Positions 18,062 through 26,216 of a DNA stretch of 64,000 nucleotides are shown piece by piece. The translations under genes were made by a program, and so were the position numbers. The stretch lies in contig WGMU01000064.1 in assembly GCA_016124895.1 (NCBI GenBank), forward strand, positions 1 to 64,000, given 5' to 3'. The stretch is from a bacterium (GTDB lineage Bacteria; Planctomycetota; Planctomycetia; Planctomycetales; Planctomycetaceae). How positions within the stretch are numbered: position 1 is the first letter of the stretch; every line of letters begins with the position of its first letter. The notes beneath the pieces are model-generated. The model was given only the letters and a program-made list of their open reading frames with translations, was not told the origin of the DNA and did no database searches.

Positions 18062-19030
18062 TCACTTGAATGCCAGTTCGTCGGCCTGCGGCAGTTCGTC
18101 GATGCTGCCGATTCCGAAAACTGACAGAAACCGTCGCGTCGTCGAATACGTGACGCGTTTGCGGTCCTGTGCGTCGCGTACCAGCTCAATCAATTGTCGT
18201 CGCAGGAGCTGTCGCAGAACACTTCCGGGATTCGATTTCCCGAGTGCGGCGATTTCTTCCTGCGTGATCGGCTGCCGATAGGCCACGAGGGCCAGCACTT
18301 CGAGCGCGTCCTGCGAAAGTTTCACTTCGCGAGGTCCGATCCCGAAAACACGATTCCGCACGGAATTGAATTCGTCCCGCAGCACAACGCGGTATCCGCC
18401 CTCGCCAAGCCGGATTTCGTAGGGTCGACCCTCGTCGATGTATTTTCGGTTAAGTTCCTCAATCGCCTGTTCAATGGCATCAAGGTCGTAATCGCCTTTG
18501 AGCATGTAGCACAGCCGTTTCGACGTCAGGGGCTCGCCGCCGACAAACAGCGCAGCCTCGACCACCTGTGCCATGCGAATCCGCTGTGGCGGAACATCCG
18601 ACGTGCGTTGCACCGACGACAGATTGTCCGGGTCCGACGCCGCTTCTGTGTTCGCCGATTCGCTCGCGACACCGCCGGTCGCTGCCGGTCCACCAGCGTC
18701 GCCATCGGACTCGTCAGAGAAGCCTGCAGACTGACTGCCTTCCGTGCCGTCCTGAACAGCGGACTCGCCAGCGTAATGACTGAAGTCCCACTCGACGGCA
18801 TCGTTCGCTTTCAGAGCCCGACGATAGGCCGACTCCAGGTCCTCAGCCGGCCAGTCGTTTTCATCAGCGCCGGCTGCCGCTTCTGTATCCCAGGAGGATT
18901 GCGCCAGACGTTGAAACGATGCGGCGAAGTCTGCTTCCTCGTCTGGCATCGTCGAATGCAGATCGTTCGGCAGATCAACACGCTCTTCACTCGGCGGTTG
19001 GGCATCCGGATCAGGCAGCGAGTCGCTCAT
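18062..19030 (-). CDS. scpB: Segregation and condensation protein B
   Basis: The C-terminal half (about residues 150-310) is ScpB, the winged-helix kleisin partner of the SMC-ScpA condensin that compacts chromosomes: VVEAALFVGGEPLTSKRL, then LSQDALEVLALVAYRQPITQEEI and LLRRQLIELV...RVTYSTTRRFLSVFGI. The first 150 residues are an acidic, low-complexity extension unusual for the roughly 190-residue family; they lack motifs. The ATG overlaps the stop of the upstream mce gene by four bases (ATGA). No scpA or smc is nearby. The extension could be a planctomycete feature or a regulatory tail. Confidence 0.92.
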   Translation of the reverse strand: MSDSLPDPDAQPPSEERVDLPNDLHSTMPDEEADFAASFQRLAQSSWDTEAAAGADENDWPAEDLESAYRRALKANDAVEWDFSHYAGESAVQDGTEGSQSAGFSDESDGDAGGPAATGGVASESANTEAASDPDNLSSVQRTSDVPPQRIRMAQVVEAALFVGGEPLTSKRLCYMLKGDYDLDAIEQAIEELNRKYIDEGRPYEIRLGEGGYRVVLRDEFNSVRNRVFGIGPREVKLSQDALEVLALVAYRQPITQEEIAALGKSNPGSVLRQLLRRQLIELVRDAQDRKRVTYSTTRRFLSVFGIGSIDELPQADELAFK

Positions 19031-20148
19031 TCCGGCTCCTTAAACCCGGCCTGACGGACCTCGTCGTCGCGCAGTCCGGAACTCGGACGCAATGCTCCGC
19101 CAACGCCCAGCACTTCCGGATGCCGCGCCACCTTGTCCGAGAACTCCCGCAGATCCTGAACGACCGGCTGCAGATTCCGGAGCAGGATCGACAGCGACGT
19201 TGCCGAGTTCTCCAGGTCGTCATACAGCGACGGATCAGATAGGAAACGCTTGAGCGAGCCGTCCGACTTCGCCGCAATCTGCGCGACGTCACGCAGCTCG
19301 CCGGTCAGTTCTTCCAGATTGGCAAGGCTGCGGTCAAGCCGCACAACGATCGACGTTGTGTGCTTCGCGAGTGGCTGAGTGACGCCTTCCATGTTTTTCA
19401 GATTGCCGTTGATCGACGCGACGGTTTGCCGCATCGCCGTAATCGTCTGCTGCGTCTCGGTCACGATCTGCGGCAGTCCGGCAAATGCCTTGCGGAGATT
19501 CTGCACTGTCTGCGGATCGCCGATAACTCGATTGGCGGTATCAAACGTCTGCGCCGCCCGCTGCATTGTCAGCGAAAAGGCATCGAGCGATTTCGCTGTC
19601 CGTTCGACCACGACGTTCAGATTGCCGCGGTTTGTCTCGACCAGTCCGTTGAGATTTTTCGCGACAAGCTGCCATTCGCGGCTGGTCGCCTCGAACGACT
19701 CCATTGTCATTTCGAGCTGTCGGTCCATCTTCTGCACCATTGCCGTCATGTCGAACGGCGGCTTGCCATGCAGGATGCTGCGGCGGTCAAACTCAGCGTC
19801 GCTGCGCCCAGGGCTGATCTCGACGACGGTATCTCCGAGCAGTGACTGCTGCAGAAACGGCTGCGAGTCAGCACGCAGGTGATACTTCTGTTCGACATTC
19901 AGCGTGAGCAGGACACCGCCACTGTTCTGATCGAGATGGATATTTCCAACAGTTCCGATCTGCACGCCGTTGATCCGCACAGGCGAGCCAACGAGGACTC
20001 CGGGCGCCGACTCGAAATGAACGAGCACCTCGTACCGTTCTGTCAGCAGGTCGCGCACCTCGCCGAACTGAAAGATCAGCACGCCGACAACGCTCAACGC
20101 CGCGATGACAAACAGCCCGACTCGAAACTGAAGCTGTCGCTCGTTCAT
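19027..20148 (-). CDS. MlaD-like MCE-domain lipid transport protein
   Basis: A 373-residue protein with one N-terminal membrane helix (about 10-28, RVGLFVIAALSVVGVLIF) and a single MCE domain (about 38-115), with VRINGVQIGTVGNI and QQSLLGDTVVEISPG. A long helical tail (about 130-340) with heptad-like spacing (MVQKMDRQLEMTMESFEATS, NLNGLVETNRGNLNVVVERT) should form the needle or tether of an MCE tunnel. It follows the MlaE-like permease and MlaF-like ATPase on the same strand and is translationally coupled to scpB. Confidence 0.88.
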   Translation of the reverse strand: MNERQLQFRVGLFVIAALSVVGVLIFQFGEVRDLLTERYEVLVHFESAPGVLVGSPVRINGVQIGTVGNIHLDQNSGGVLLTLNVEQKYHLRADSQPFLQQSLLGDTVVEISPGRSDAEFDRRSILHGKPPFDMTAMVQKMDRQLEMTMESFEATSREWQLVAKNLNGLVETNRGNLNVVVERTAKSLDAFSLTMQRAAQTFDTANRVIGDPQTVQNLRKAFAGLPQIVTETQQTITAMRQTVASINGNLKNMEGVTQPLAKHTTSIVVRLDRSLANLEELTGELRDVAQIAAKSDGSLKRFLSDPSLYDDLENSATSLSILLRNLQPVVQDLREFSDKVARHPEVLGVGGALRPSSGLRDDEVRQAGFKEPE

Positions 20149-20205
20149 GGAATTGCTCGTTCAATCCTTTGTCAGAGCCCTCTGCACGTTCTCACTTCCC
20201 GGGAC

Positions 20206-20253
20206 GTGTGCCACTGCCTCTGCCCGGACGCACTGGCAGGGCCGGTGGCACAC
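20206..20253. repeat. Palindromic REP-like element, copy 1
   Basis: Two 19-base arms (20206-20224 and 20235-20253) are inverted copies with 16 matching positions and a 10-base loop. The arm begins gtgtgccac, as does a second element at 45384-45445. It lies between the ATPase and MCE genes of the lipid-transport operon and might shape the transcript there. Confidence 0.75.
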
Positions 20254-20280
20254 GATTTCTGTGGTGCCGCGAGACGTTTC

Positions 20281-21135
20281 TCACGCTGCAAACTCCTGCA
20301 TTCGTTCGCCGGCCTCGCCGTACACGAACTGCCAGACGCGCGGGTCGCTCGAATCGAATGCCTGTTCCGGCGTCCCTTCGAACACAATCTGCGATTCACC
20401 GGGCTGCAACCGGCTGAGCGGGTAAAACATGACGACGCGGTCCGCGACTTTGCGCACCGTCGTCATTTCGTGCGTCACAACGACGCTGGTCACCGGTCGC
20501 CGCTTTCGTGTTTTCAGAATCAGATTGTTAATCACGTCGATCATGATCGGATCGAGCCCGGTCGTCGGTTCGTCGTACAGAATGATGTCCGGCATCAGCG
20601 CAAGTGTTCTCGCCAGTCCGACGCGCTTCTTCATTCCGCCCGACAGTTCCGAGGGCATCTTGTCTGCGGTCGCTGGCGTCAGCCCAACATCCATCAGACG
20701 TTGTGCGACAATGTCCCGCATGAACGTCTCGGACATCTTCGTATTCTGCCGCAGTCCAAAGGCCACGTTCTCGAACACGTTCATGCTGTCGAAGAGGGCT
20801 GCCCCCTGAAACAGGTATCCAAACCTCAGTCGATCCCGCACCAGTTCCTCGTCAGAGCGTTCGTCGATGGGCACTTCGTCCCACAGAACGTGCCCGGATG
20901 TCGGTTTCAGCAGACTGGCCATCAGCTTCATCGTGACACTCTTGCCGCAGCCACTCTCCCCGATCAGACAGACGGTGTCGCCAGCACGGATCGTCAACGA
21001 AATGTCGCGCAGCACCTCGTGGCCCCCGAACTGCTTCGAGACTCCATCCAGGCGGATGATCGGCTGCCCGAATTCGTCGCCGGTAAACGGATGGTCGAAG
21101 GGTTCGTGCTGAGTTGTGGCTGATGGTGATGTCAT
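20281..21135 (-). CDS. MlaF-like ABC transporter ATP-binding protein
   Basis: A 284-residue ATPase for retrograde or anterograde phospholipid transport across the envelope. Walker A is GESGCGKS, the Q-loop is in [16 protein letters not shown], the signature is [13 protein letters not shown], Walker B is [12 protein letters not shown], and the switch His is in VVTHEM. The [10 protein letters not shown] pattern is typical of MlaF. ATG 21135 was chosen; the frame to 21357 overlaps the permease gene in a non-family stretch. It lies 53 bases after the permease. Confidence 0.93.
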   Translation of the reverse strand: MTSPSATTQHEPFDHPFTGDEFGQPIIRLDGVSKQFGGHEVLRDISLTIRAGDTVCLIGESGCGKSVTMKLMASLLKPTSGHVLWDEVPIDERSDEELVRDRLRFGYLFQGAALFDSMNVFENVAFGLRQNTKMSETFMRDIVAQRLMDVGLTPATADKMPSELSGGMKKRVGLARTLALMPDIILYDEPTTGLDPIMIDVINNLILKTRKRRPVTSVVVTHEMTTVRKVADRVVMFYPLSRLQPGESQIVFEGTPEQAFDSSDPRVWQFVYGEAGERMQEFAA

Positions 21136-21188
21136 GAGGTCGAAGCAGGATTCCGCCGTGAGAAGAGGTTGCGTGACAGCGCGCCGCG

Positions 21189-22025
21189 TCAGACAAAAGA
21201 CGCTGGTCCGGGCCAGATCGTCCGGTACAGCTCGTTGAGAAACATGCCGAGGAAGAAATCGAGGACGAGGATTGCGACGAACGACAGCACAAACGCGCTC
21301 GTCGCCGCGCGGCCGACGCCCTCCGCACCGGCTCCGCAATGAAATCCCTGGTAGCACGCGATCATCGAAATTGCTGCGCCGAAGAACATGCTCTTGAGTA
21401 GCCCCGTCCAGACATCCCAGGCCGTGACATACGCCTTCGAGTGATGCCAGTAATAGGTGCTGTCGATATCGAGCGAGGTTGTGCTCAGCAGCCAGCCGCC
21501 AACGACGCCGATCCCGTCGGCGATTGCGGTCAGCATCGGAATCAGCAGAAAGCAGGCGAGAAATCGCGGGACAACCAGATACTGAATCGGGTTGGCGCCC
21601 AGCGCCCGCAACGCGTCGATCTGCTCAGTCACGCGCATGGTGCCGAGTTCCGCTGCCATCGCGCTGCCAACTCGGCCAGCGAGCATCGTCGCGGCGAGCG
21701 TCGGGCCGAGTTCCGCGACAAGGGCCATATTGATGACCGCTCCGAGCCGCGTTTCCATCTTCAGCAGCGCGAACTGAGCATACCCCTGAATCGCCAGCAC
21801 CATGCCGATAAACAGGCCGGTGATCAGCACGACCGGAATGCTGCGCACGCCGACTTCGTACATGTTCTGCAGCACGACCGAACGTCGCGGCAGGCCGCGC
21901 AGCAGCCAGCGCAGCATCTCCAGCGAAAACAGCACGAGATCGCCGACCGTCCCCACAAAGCCAATCGTGGACCGACCGACTGCGTGAACGATCGAGGCTC
22001 GCGGTGGCACCGTGGCCGTCGACAT
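21189..22025 (-). CDS. MlaE-like ABC transporter permease
   Basis: A 278-residue inner-membrane protein of the MlaE/YrbE family with about five to six helices. Landmarks are [46 protein letters not shown] and [21 protein letters not shown]. It forms the membrane part of the MCE transporter with the following ATPase and MlaD-like protein. ATG 22025 begins [11 protein letters not shown]; the frame to 22067 adds only a few codons without support. First gene of the operon. Confidence 0.93.
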   Translation of the reverse strand: MSTATVPPRASIVHAVGRSTIGFVGTVGDLVLFSLEMLRWLLRGLPRRSVVLQNMYEVGVRSIPVVLITGLFIGMVLAIQGYAQFALLKMETRLGAVINMALVAELGPTLAATMLAGRVGSAMAAELGTMRVTEQIDALRALGANPIQYLVVPRFLACFLLIPMLTAIADGIGVVGGWLLSTTSLDIDSTYYWHHSKAYVTAWDVWTGLLKSMFFGAAISMIACYQGFHCGAGAEGVGRAATSAFVLSFVAILVLDFFLGMFLNELYRTIWPGPASFV

Positions 22026-22335
22026 GACTTCCCTGTCCCTGATTCTCGAAACGCGAACGTCCCTCACCGCCCGCTCATTTCGCCGCGGAGCCTACCGAAT
22101 GTCCGCAAACCGGAGCGATAGCAGTTCAGAGGCCCCTCCTGAACAACGAATTCCTCATCAGGAATCTGATGGAAAGTGGCCGTGAAACGGCGACCCGGTC
22201 CGGACACCGGGCACAGGATGTGCAGTCGCGCTTTTGTTTCCGTCCGTCGCGCGAGCGGCCCGTGATTGTCTGAAGTGGACGTTTCCTCGGTCAACGGCAC
22301 TGTCATCTGTCACTTTGTGGTAAAGGCAGGTTCCC
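22026..22335. other. Divergent intergenic region
   Basis: It separates the lipid-transport operon (minus) from the phosphatase gene (plus) and should hold both promoters. An 80-codon minus-strand frame (22064-22306) overlaps the permease start and has no recognisable motif, so I do not call it. Confidence 0.45.
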
Positions 22336-23532
22336 ATGTTTTCCCCGGCTCCTCACGCAGCCAGTGCTCATCCTGTATCGGCGACCGCCGTTAAGCATTT
22401 GCCGCAACTGCTGCGCGCAGCGCTCGAATCCGCGGGTGAGGCTGTTGTCGTCACCGACCTCGCCGGACGGATCGCCTTCGCGAATCCGGCGTTCGAGCGA
22501 ATTACCGGATGGGACTGCTCGGAAGCCATCGGCCGGAATCCGCGAATCCTGAAGAGTGGCGACGAGCCAGCAGCGCTGTACGAAGAACTCTGGCGGACGA
22601 TCTCATCGGGTCAGACATGGCACGGGTCGTTCACGAATCGGCGCAAAGACGGAACGACCTATCGCGTCGAGCAGACGATCGCTCCGGTGCTCGACGAAAC
22701 GGGGCACCGCCTGGGCTACGTTTCGGTCCATCAGGACGTCACCGACCGGTTTGAACTCGAACGTCGCCTGCACGAGGCCACGGAGCAAAAGCTGCAACTG
22801 CTGCAGAAGGAAGCCGATACAGCGCGAGCCATCCAGCAGCACCTGTATCCGGAGACAGCGCCGCAACTGAGTGGTCTCGATATCGCCGGCCGTACGGTGA
22901 CGGCCAGCGAACTCGGCGGCGACTACTTCGACTATATCCCGCTGTCGGAGGGCCGACTGGCAGTGACGGTCGGCGATGTTTCGGGCCACGGCATCGGTCC
23001 GGCACTGGTGATGACCGCAACGCGCGCCTGGCTGCGTTCGTCGCTCGAAGCCGGACTGCCGCTCCACGAAGCTCTGGCACGTGTGAACCGGGCGCTGCAC
23101 AACGATCTGCAGCGCGGCATGTTCGTGACGCTGTTTGTCGCGCTGATCGAACCGCAGAGTCGGACCGTCATCAGTGCCGGAGCCGGACACGTCGCCCATC
23201 TTGTACGTGCCGACGGACGACTCGAAACGCTGCCGAGCACGGGACTGCTGCTCGGGATGTCGGACGACGTCTGCTATGCCCCGCTGACCGAACAGAAACT
23301 CCAGCCCGGCGATACGCTGCTTCTGACGACCGACGGACTGGTCGAATCGGAATCTCGCGAGAGCGAACGGTTCGGCGTCCAGCGCGTCGCGGAAATTGTC
23401 CGGTCGAGCAGCAGTGCGGGGTTTTCGGCTGCCGAACTGATCGCGGCACTCCACGAGGCGGCATTGATATTCGCCGACCGTTCGCGCCCGGCTGACGACA
23501 TCACGGTCGTGGCCGTCCGCTGCACCGACTGA
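22336..23532 (+). CDS. PAS domain-containing PP2C-type phosphatase (RsbU/SpoIIE-like)
   Basis: A 398-residue cytoplasmic signalling protein. A PAS domain (about 25-145: ALESAGEAVVVTDLAGRI, FERITGW, HGSFTNRRKDGTTY, GYVSVHQDVTDR) is joined by a coiled coil to a SpoIIE/PP2C domain (about 165-397). Metal-binding acids are visible in GGDYFDYIPL, VGDVSGHGIGPAL, TDGLVES and ADDITVVAV. Such proteins dephosphorylate an anti-sigma-factor antagonist in partner-switching stress control. A STAS antagonist is encoded at 51063-51428, but no partner kinase is next to either gene. GCAGG ahead of the ATG is a modest ribosome site. Confidence 0.9.
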   Translation: MFSPAPHAASAHPVSATAVKHLPQLLRAALESAGEAVVVTDLAGRIAFANPAFERITGWDCSEAIGRNPRILKSGDEPAALYEELWRTISSGQTWHGSFTNRRKDGTTYRVEQTIAPVLDETGHRLGYVSVHQDVTDRFELERRLHEATEQKLQLLQKEADTARAIQQHLYPETAPQLSGLDIAGRTVTASELGGDYFDYIPLSEGRLAVTVGDVSGHGIGPALVMTATRAWLRSSLEAGLPLHEALARVNRALHNDLQRGMFVTLFVALIEPQSRTVISAGAGHVAHLVRADGRLETLPSTGLLLGMSDDVCYAPLTEQKLQPGDTLLLTTDGLVESESRESERFGVQRVAEIVRSSSSAGFSAAELIAALHEAALIFADRSRPADDITVVAVRCTD

Positions 23533-23656
23533 CCGGACTCAGCCCTCCCGGTTGGCAACTGTAATGACGAGGCTTTCGTTTAACGCCCAGACACAGACGC
23601 TCTCAAAGCAGGCAGGCTGCGTTTCAGGCTTGGCGACCGTCTCCCGGTGACGCACT

Positions 23657-24730
23657 TCAACAGATCCGTGGCAGTAGAATGCCGGAGGGTTCGTCGAGCG
23701 GCTGTTCGCGGCCGAGGGCGCGGACCACAGTGACAGGAGCAACCCCGCGCTGGCCGAGGCGACCAATGACGGTCGCCTCGCGGGAAATGGCAGAGCCCTG
23801 AAGCGCAGCGACTGCGGCGGCTCCAGTGCCTTGCGGCACAGCGATCAGCATCGTGCCTTCGTTCGCGATGTGCAGCGGATCGAGGCCGAGCAGTTCGGCG
23901 GCGCCGCGAACATCCGGCGTTGTCGGAATTGCTATCGCATCGATTGTCAACGTGTGGCCGCTTGCCGCCGCCCACTCATGCAGAACCGCTGTGACGCCGC
24001 CACGCGTGGCGTCGCGCATCGCTCGCACTGGGATCGCAGCGTCGCGCAGACACCGCGCCGGCTCGCGGAGACAGGCGCAGTCGGTCTCTGGCGACGGAGT
24101 CAGGCCAAGTTGCTCTCGCGCGGCGAGAATCGCAATTCCGTGACGCCCGATCGGCCCGGAGATGATCAGTTCGTCGCCCGGCTGCAGTGACTCTGGTCCC
24201 GGTGGCGCAGGTTCGAGAATGCGCCCAACGCCGCTTGTATTGAGAAACAGTCCGTCGGCGGCGCCGCGTGGCACGACCTTCGTATCCCCAGTAACAATCC
24301 GCACTCCGGCTTCGACCGCCGCCGCCGCCGCGCTGTCGAGCACACGTTCGAGCACTGCGACTGGAAGCCCCTCTTCAATGATCAGCGACAGGCTGAGCCA
24401 CAACGGCTCGGCACCAGCGACGACAAGATCATTGACCGTCCCGAACACCGCCAGTCGGCCGACGTCTCCACCCGGAAAAAACAGCGGCGAGGCGACAAAA
24501 CTGTCCGTCGTCAGAGCGAGCCCGGAATCGATCGCCGGCAGCAGCGCGGCGTCACCAGGCGACCGAACCGCGTCCCCGGAGTCTCGAAATCGCGGCAGAA
24601 TCTGCTCCTCAATCAGCCGCCGCATCAACCGTCCGCCCTCGCCATGCGCCAGCGAAATCCGGTCGGAGTCGGCAGGGATGGGAATCGGGCAGTGAAGTTG
24701 CCAGGACTCGTCAGCCATGTTGCTCTGCAA
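23657..24730 (-). CDS. hypE: Hydrogenase maturation factor HypE
   Basis: A 357-residue enzyme that dehydrates the thiocarbamoyl group on its C-terminal Cys to thiocyanate, the source of cyanide ligands for the [NiFe] site. The C-terminus PRIC is the required carrier. The ATP-binding AIR-synthase-like fold is shown by LAHGEGGRLMRRLI, FVASPLFFPGGDVGRLAV, GTVNDLVVAGAEP, GDTKVVPRGAADGLFLNT and MRDATRGGV. Last gene of the hyp operon, 115 bases after hypD, the only sizeable gap in it. Confidence 0.96.
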   Translation of the reverse strand: MQSNMADESWQLHCPIPIPADSDRISLAHGEGGRLMRRLIEEQILPRFRDSGDAVRSPGDAALLPAIDSGLALTTDSFVASPLFFPGGDVGRLAVFGTVNDLVVAGAEPLWLSLSLIIEEGLPVAVLERVLDSAAAAAVEAGVRIVTGDTKVVPRGAADGLFLNTSGVGRILEPAPPGPESLQPGDELIISGPIGRHGIAILAAREQLGLTPSPETDCACLREPARCLRDAAIPVRAMRDATRGGVTAVLHEWAAASGHTLTIDAIAIPTTPDVRGAAELLGLDPLHIANEGTMLIAVPQGTGAAAVAALQGSAISREATVIGRLGQRGVAPVTVVRALGREQPLDEPSGILLPRIC

Positions 24731-24845
24731 CTCAAAGTGACAGTAGAGAAAGTTACGCAGACTTTCGGGCCATCGCGATTCGACTGGCGGTCCGACTGAA
24801 ACTCTGGGTGCGTCTCGCGATGTGAAAACGGAGGGGCCAGTTCGC

Positions 24846-25964
24846 TCAGCGGCCAGCCTGAGATTGATATCGGAAATACGCGGAGCACGCTCCCTCGGAG
24901 GAAACCATCGGCGCGCCCAGCGGTGACTCTGGAGTGCAGCGGGTTCCGAACGCGGGGCACTCGATTGGCCGCAGTCGACCGCTCAGAACTTCGCCGCTGT
25001 GACACTCGCTGCTCCCGCTATTGCCGACACTGCTGTTCGTGACCTGCTGGCTCGCGACGTCAGCAAACCGGTACGCGGCATCAAACATCTGGAACTCCGG
25101 ACGCAACCGGTAACCACCTGCCGGGATGACTCCGAGCCCGCGCCACGGCGTGTCAGCAATCTCGTAAACCTGACCGACGACATCCTGCGAGGCCACGTTG
25201 CCGCTTCGCTGCACGCTGCGAGCGTACTGGTTCGTCACTTCGGCGCGACCCTCTTCAAGTTGCGTGACGCAGTCGAGAATTCCACCGAGCAGATCAACGG
25301 GTTCGAACCCTGTCACAACCACCGGCGTTCGATGTCGCCGTACAAAGTCGTCGTACTCTTCGAAGCCGGTGACCGTGCAGACGTGCCCGGCCGCGAGGAA
25401 GCCCTGAACACGGCAACCAGGCGCCGCCATCAATGCTTCCATCGCCGGAAGCACGCGAACGTGCGCCACCAGCAGACTGAAATTGTCGAGCCCCAGCGCC
25501 GCCGCCTGCAGCACTGCGAGCGCCGTTGCCGGAGCGGTCGTCTCGAATCCCACCGCGAAGAAGACGACGTGCCGGTCCGACTTCTTCCTTGCCAGTTCAA
25601 TCGCGTCAAGCGGCGAGTAAACAATCCGCACGTTGCCGCCGGCTCCGCGCACGTCGGCGAGACTGCGTGTCGAACCCGGCACGCGCAGCATGTCGCCGAA
25701 GCTCGCCACAACGACGTCCGGCTGCAACGCGAGTTCCTGCGCGAAATTAATCGCCTCGGCGGGCGTCACGCGGACCGGGCAACCGGGACCATGAATCAGT
25801 TCGACGTTGCCCTGCAGTTCGGTCTCGATGCCATAGCGCAGCAGTGAGTGCGTCTGTCCGCCGCAGACTTCCATCAGCACGCGCGGCCGAGTGACTCGCT
25901 CGCGAATCTCGTCAAGCAGTCGTCGCGCCAGTACCGGATCGCGAAACTCATCGAGATACTTCAC
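24846..25964 (-). CDS. hypD: Hydrogenase maturation factor HypD
   Basis: A 372-residue Fe-S scaffold on which the Fe(CN)2CO unit is built together with HypC. Conserved cysteine motifs are VCGGQTHSLLRYG, HGPGCPVRVTP, FAVGFETTAPAT, GHVCTVTGF and the C-terminal CPAFGTRCTPESPLGAPMVSSEGAC region, which binds the [4Fe-4S] cluster. Its ATG overlaps the stop of hypC by four bases. A non-family insert of about 15 residues (SQQVTNSSVGNSGS) precedes ECHSGEV. Confidence 0.96.
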   Translation of the reverse strand: MKYLDEFRDPVLARRLLDEIRERVTRPRVLMEVCGGQTHSLLRYGIETELQGNVELIHGPGCPVRVTPAEAINFAQELALQPDVVVASFGDMLRVPGSTRSLADVRGAGGNVRIVYSPLDAIELARKKSDRHVVFFAVGFETTAPATALAVLQAAALGLDNFSLLVAHVRVLPAMEALMAAPGCRVQGFLAAGHVCTVTGFEEYDDFVRRHRTPVVVTGFEPVDLLGGILDCVTQLEEGRAEVTNQYARSVQRSGNVASQDVVGQVYEIADTPWRGLGVIPAGGYRLRPEFQMFDAAYRFADVASQQVTNSSVGNSGSSECHSGEVLSGRLRPIECPAFGTRCTPESPLGAPMVSSEGACSAYFRYQSQAGR

Positions 25965-26215
25965 AGCGACGGCTCCTGGTCAGCGTCAAGGCCGTTCAGA
26001 CGTGACAGGTCGGCCAGCGTCCGTTCCGCTTCGGCCGCGTTGACACGGCTGATCGCCACGCCTGCGTGAACGATGACGTAGTCGTCGGTCTCGACATCCG
26101 GCACGCAGGCCATATGGCACACCCGGCGCACGCCGTCGAATTCGACTTCCGCCCGCGCGAACGTCGCGTCGCGGTTCAGCCAGCGAATCACGCGACCCGG
26201 AATGGCCAGACACAT
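25961..26215 (-). CDS. hypC: Hydrogenase maturation chaperone HypC
   Basis: An 84-residue HypC/HupF protein. MCLAIPGRV has the essential Cys2, which after Met removal carries iron with HypD and docks to the large-subunit precursor. ARAEVEFDGVRRVCHMACVPDVETDDYVIVHAGVAISRV is the family OB-fold. It starts one base after hypF ends and overlaps hypD by four bases. Confidence 0.96.
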   Translation of the reverse strand: MCLAIPGRVIRWLNRDATFARAEVEFDGVRRVCHMACVPDVETDDYVIVHAGVAISRVNAAEAERTLADLSRLNGLDADQEPSL

Positions 26216-26216
26216 T

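Noticed and set aside
22064-22306. 80-codon minus-strand frame upstream of the MlaE-like gene
   Set aside because: It overlaps the permease start and shows no ribosome site or motif; probably leader or chance frame.
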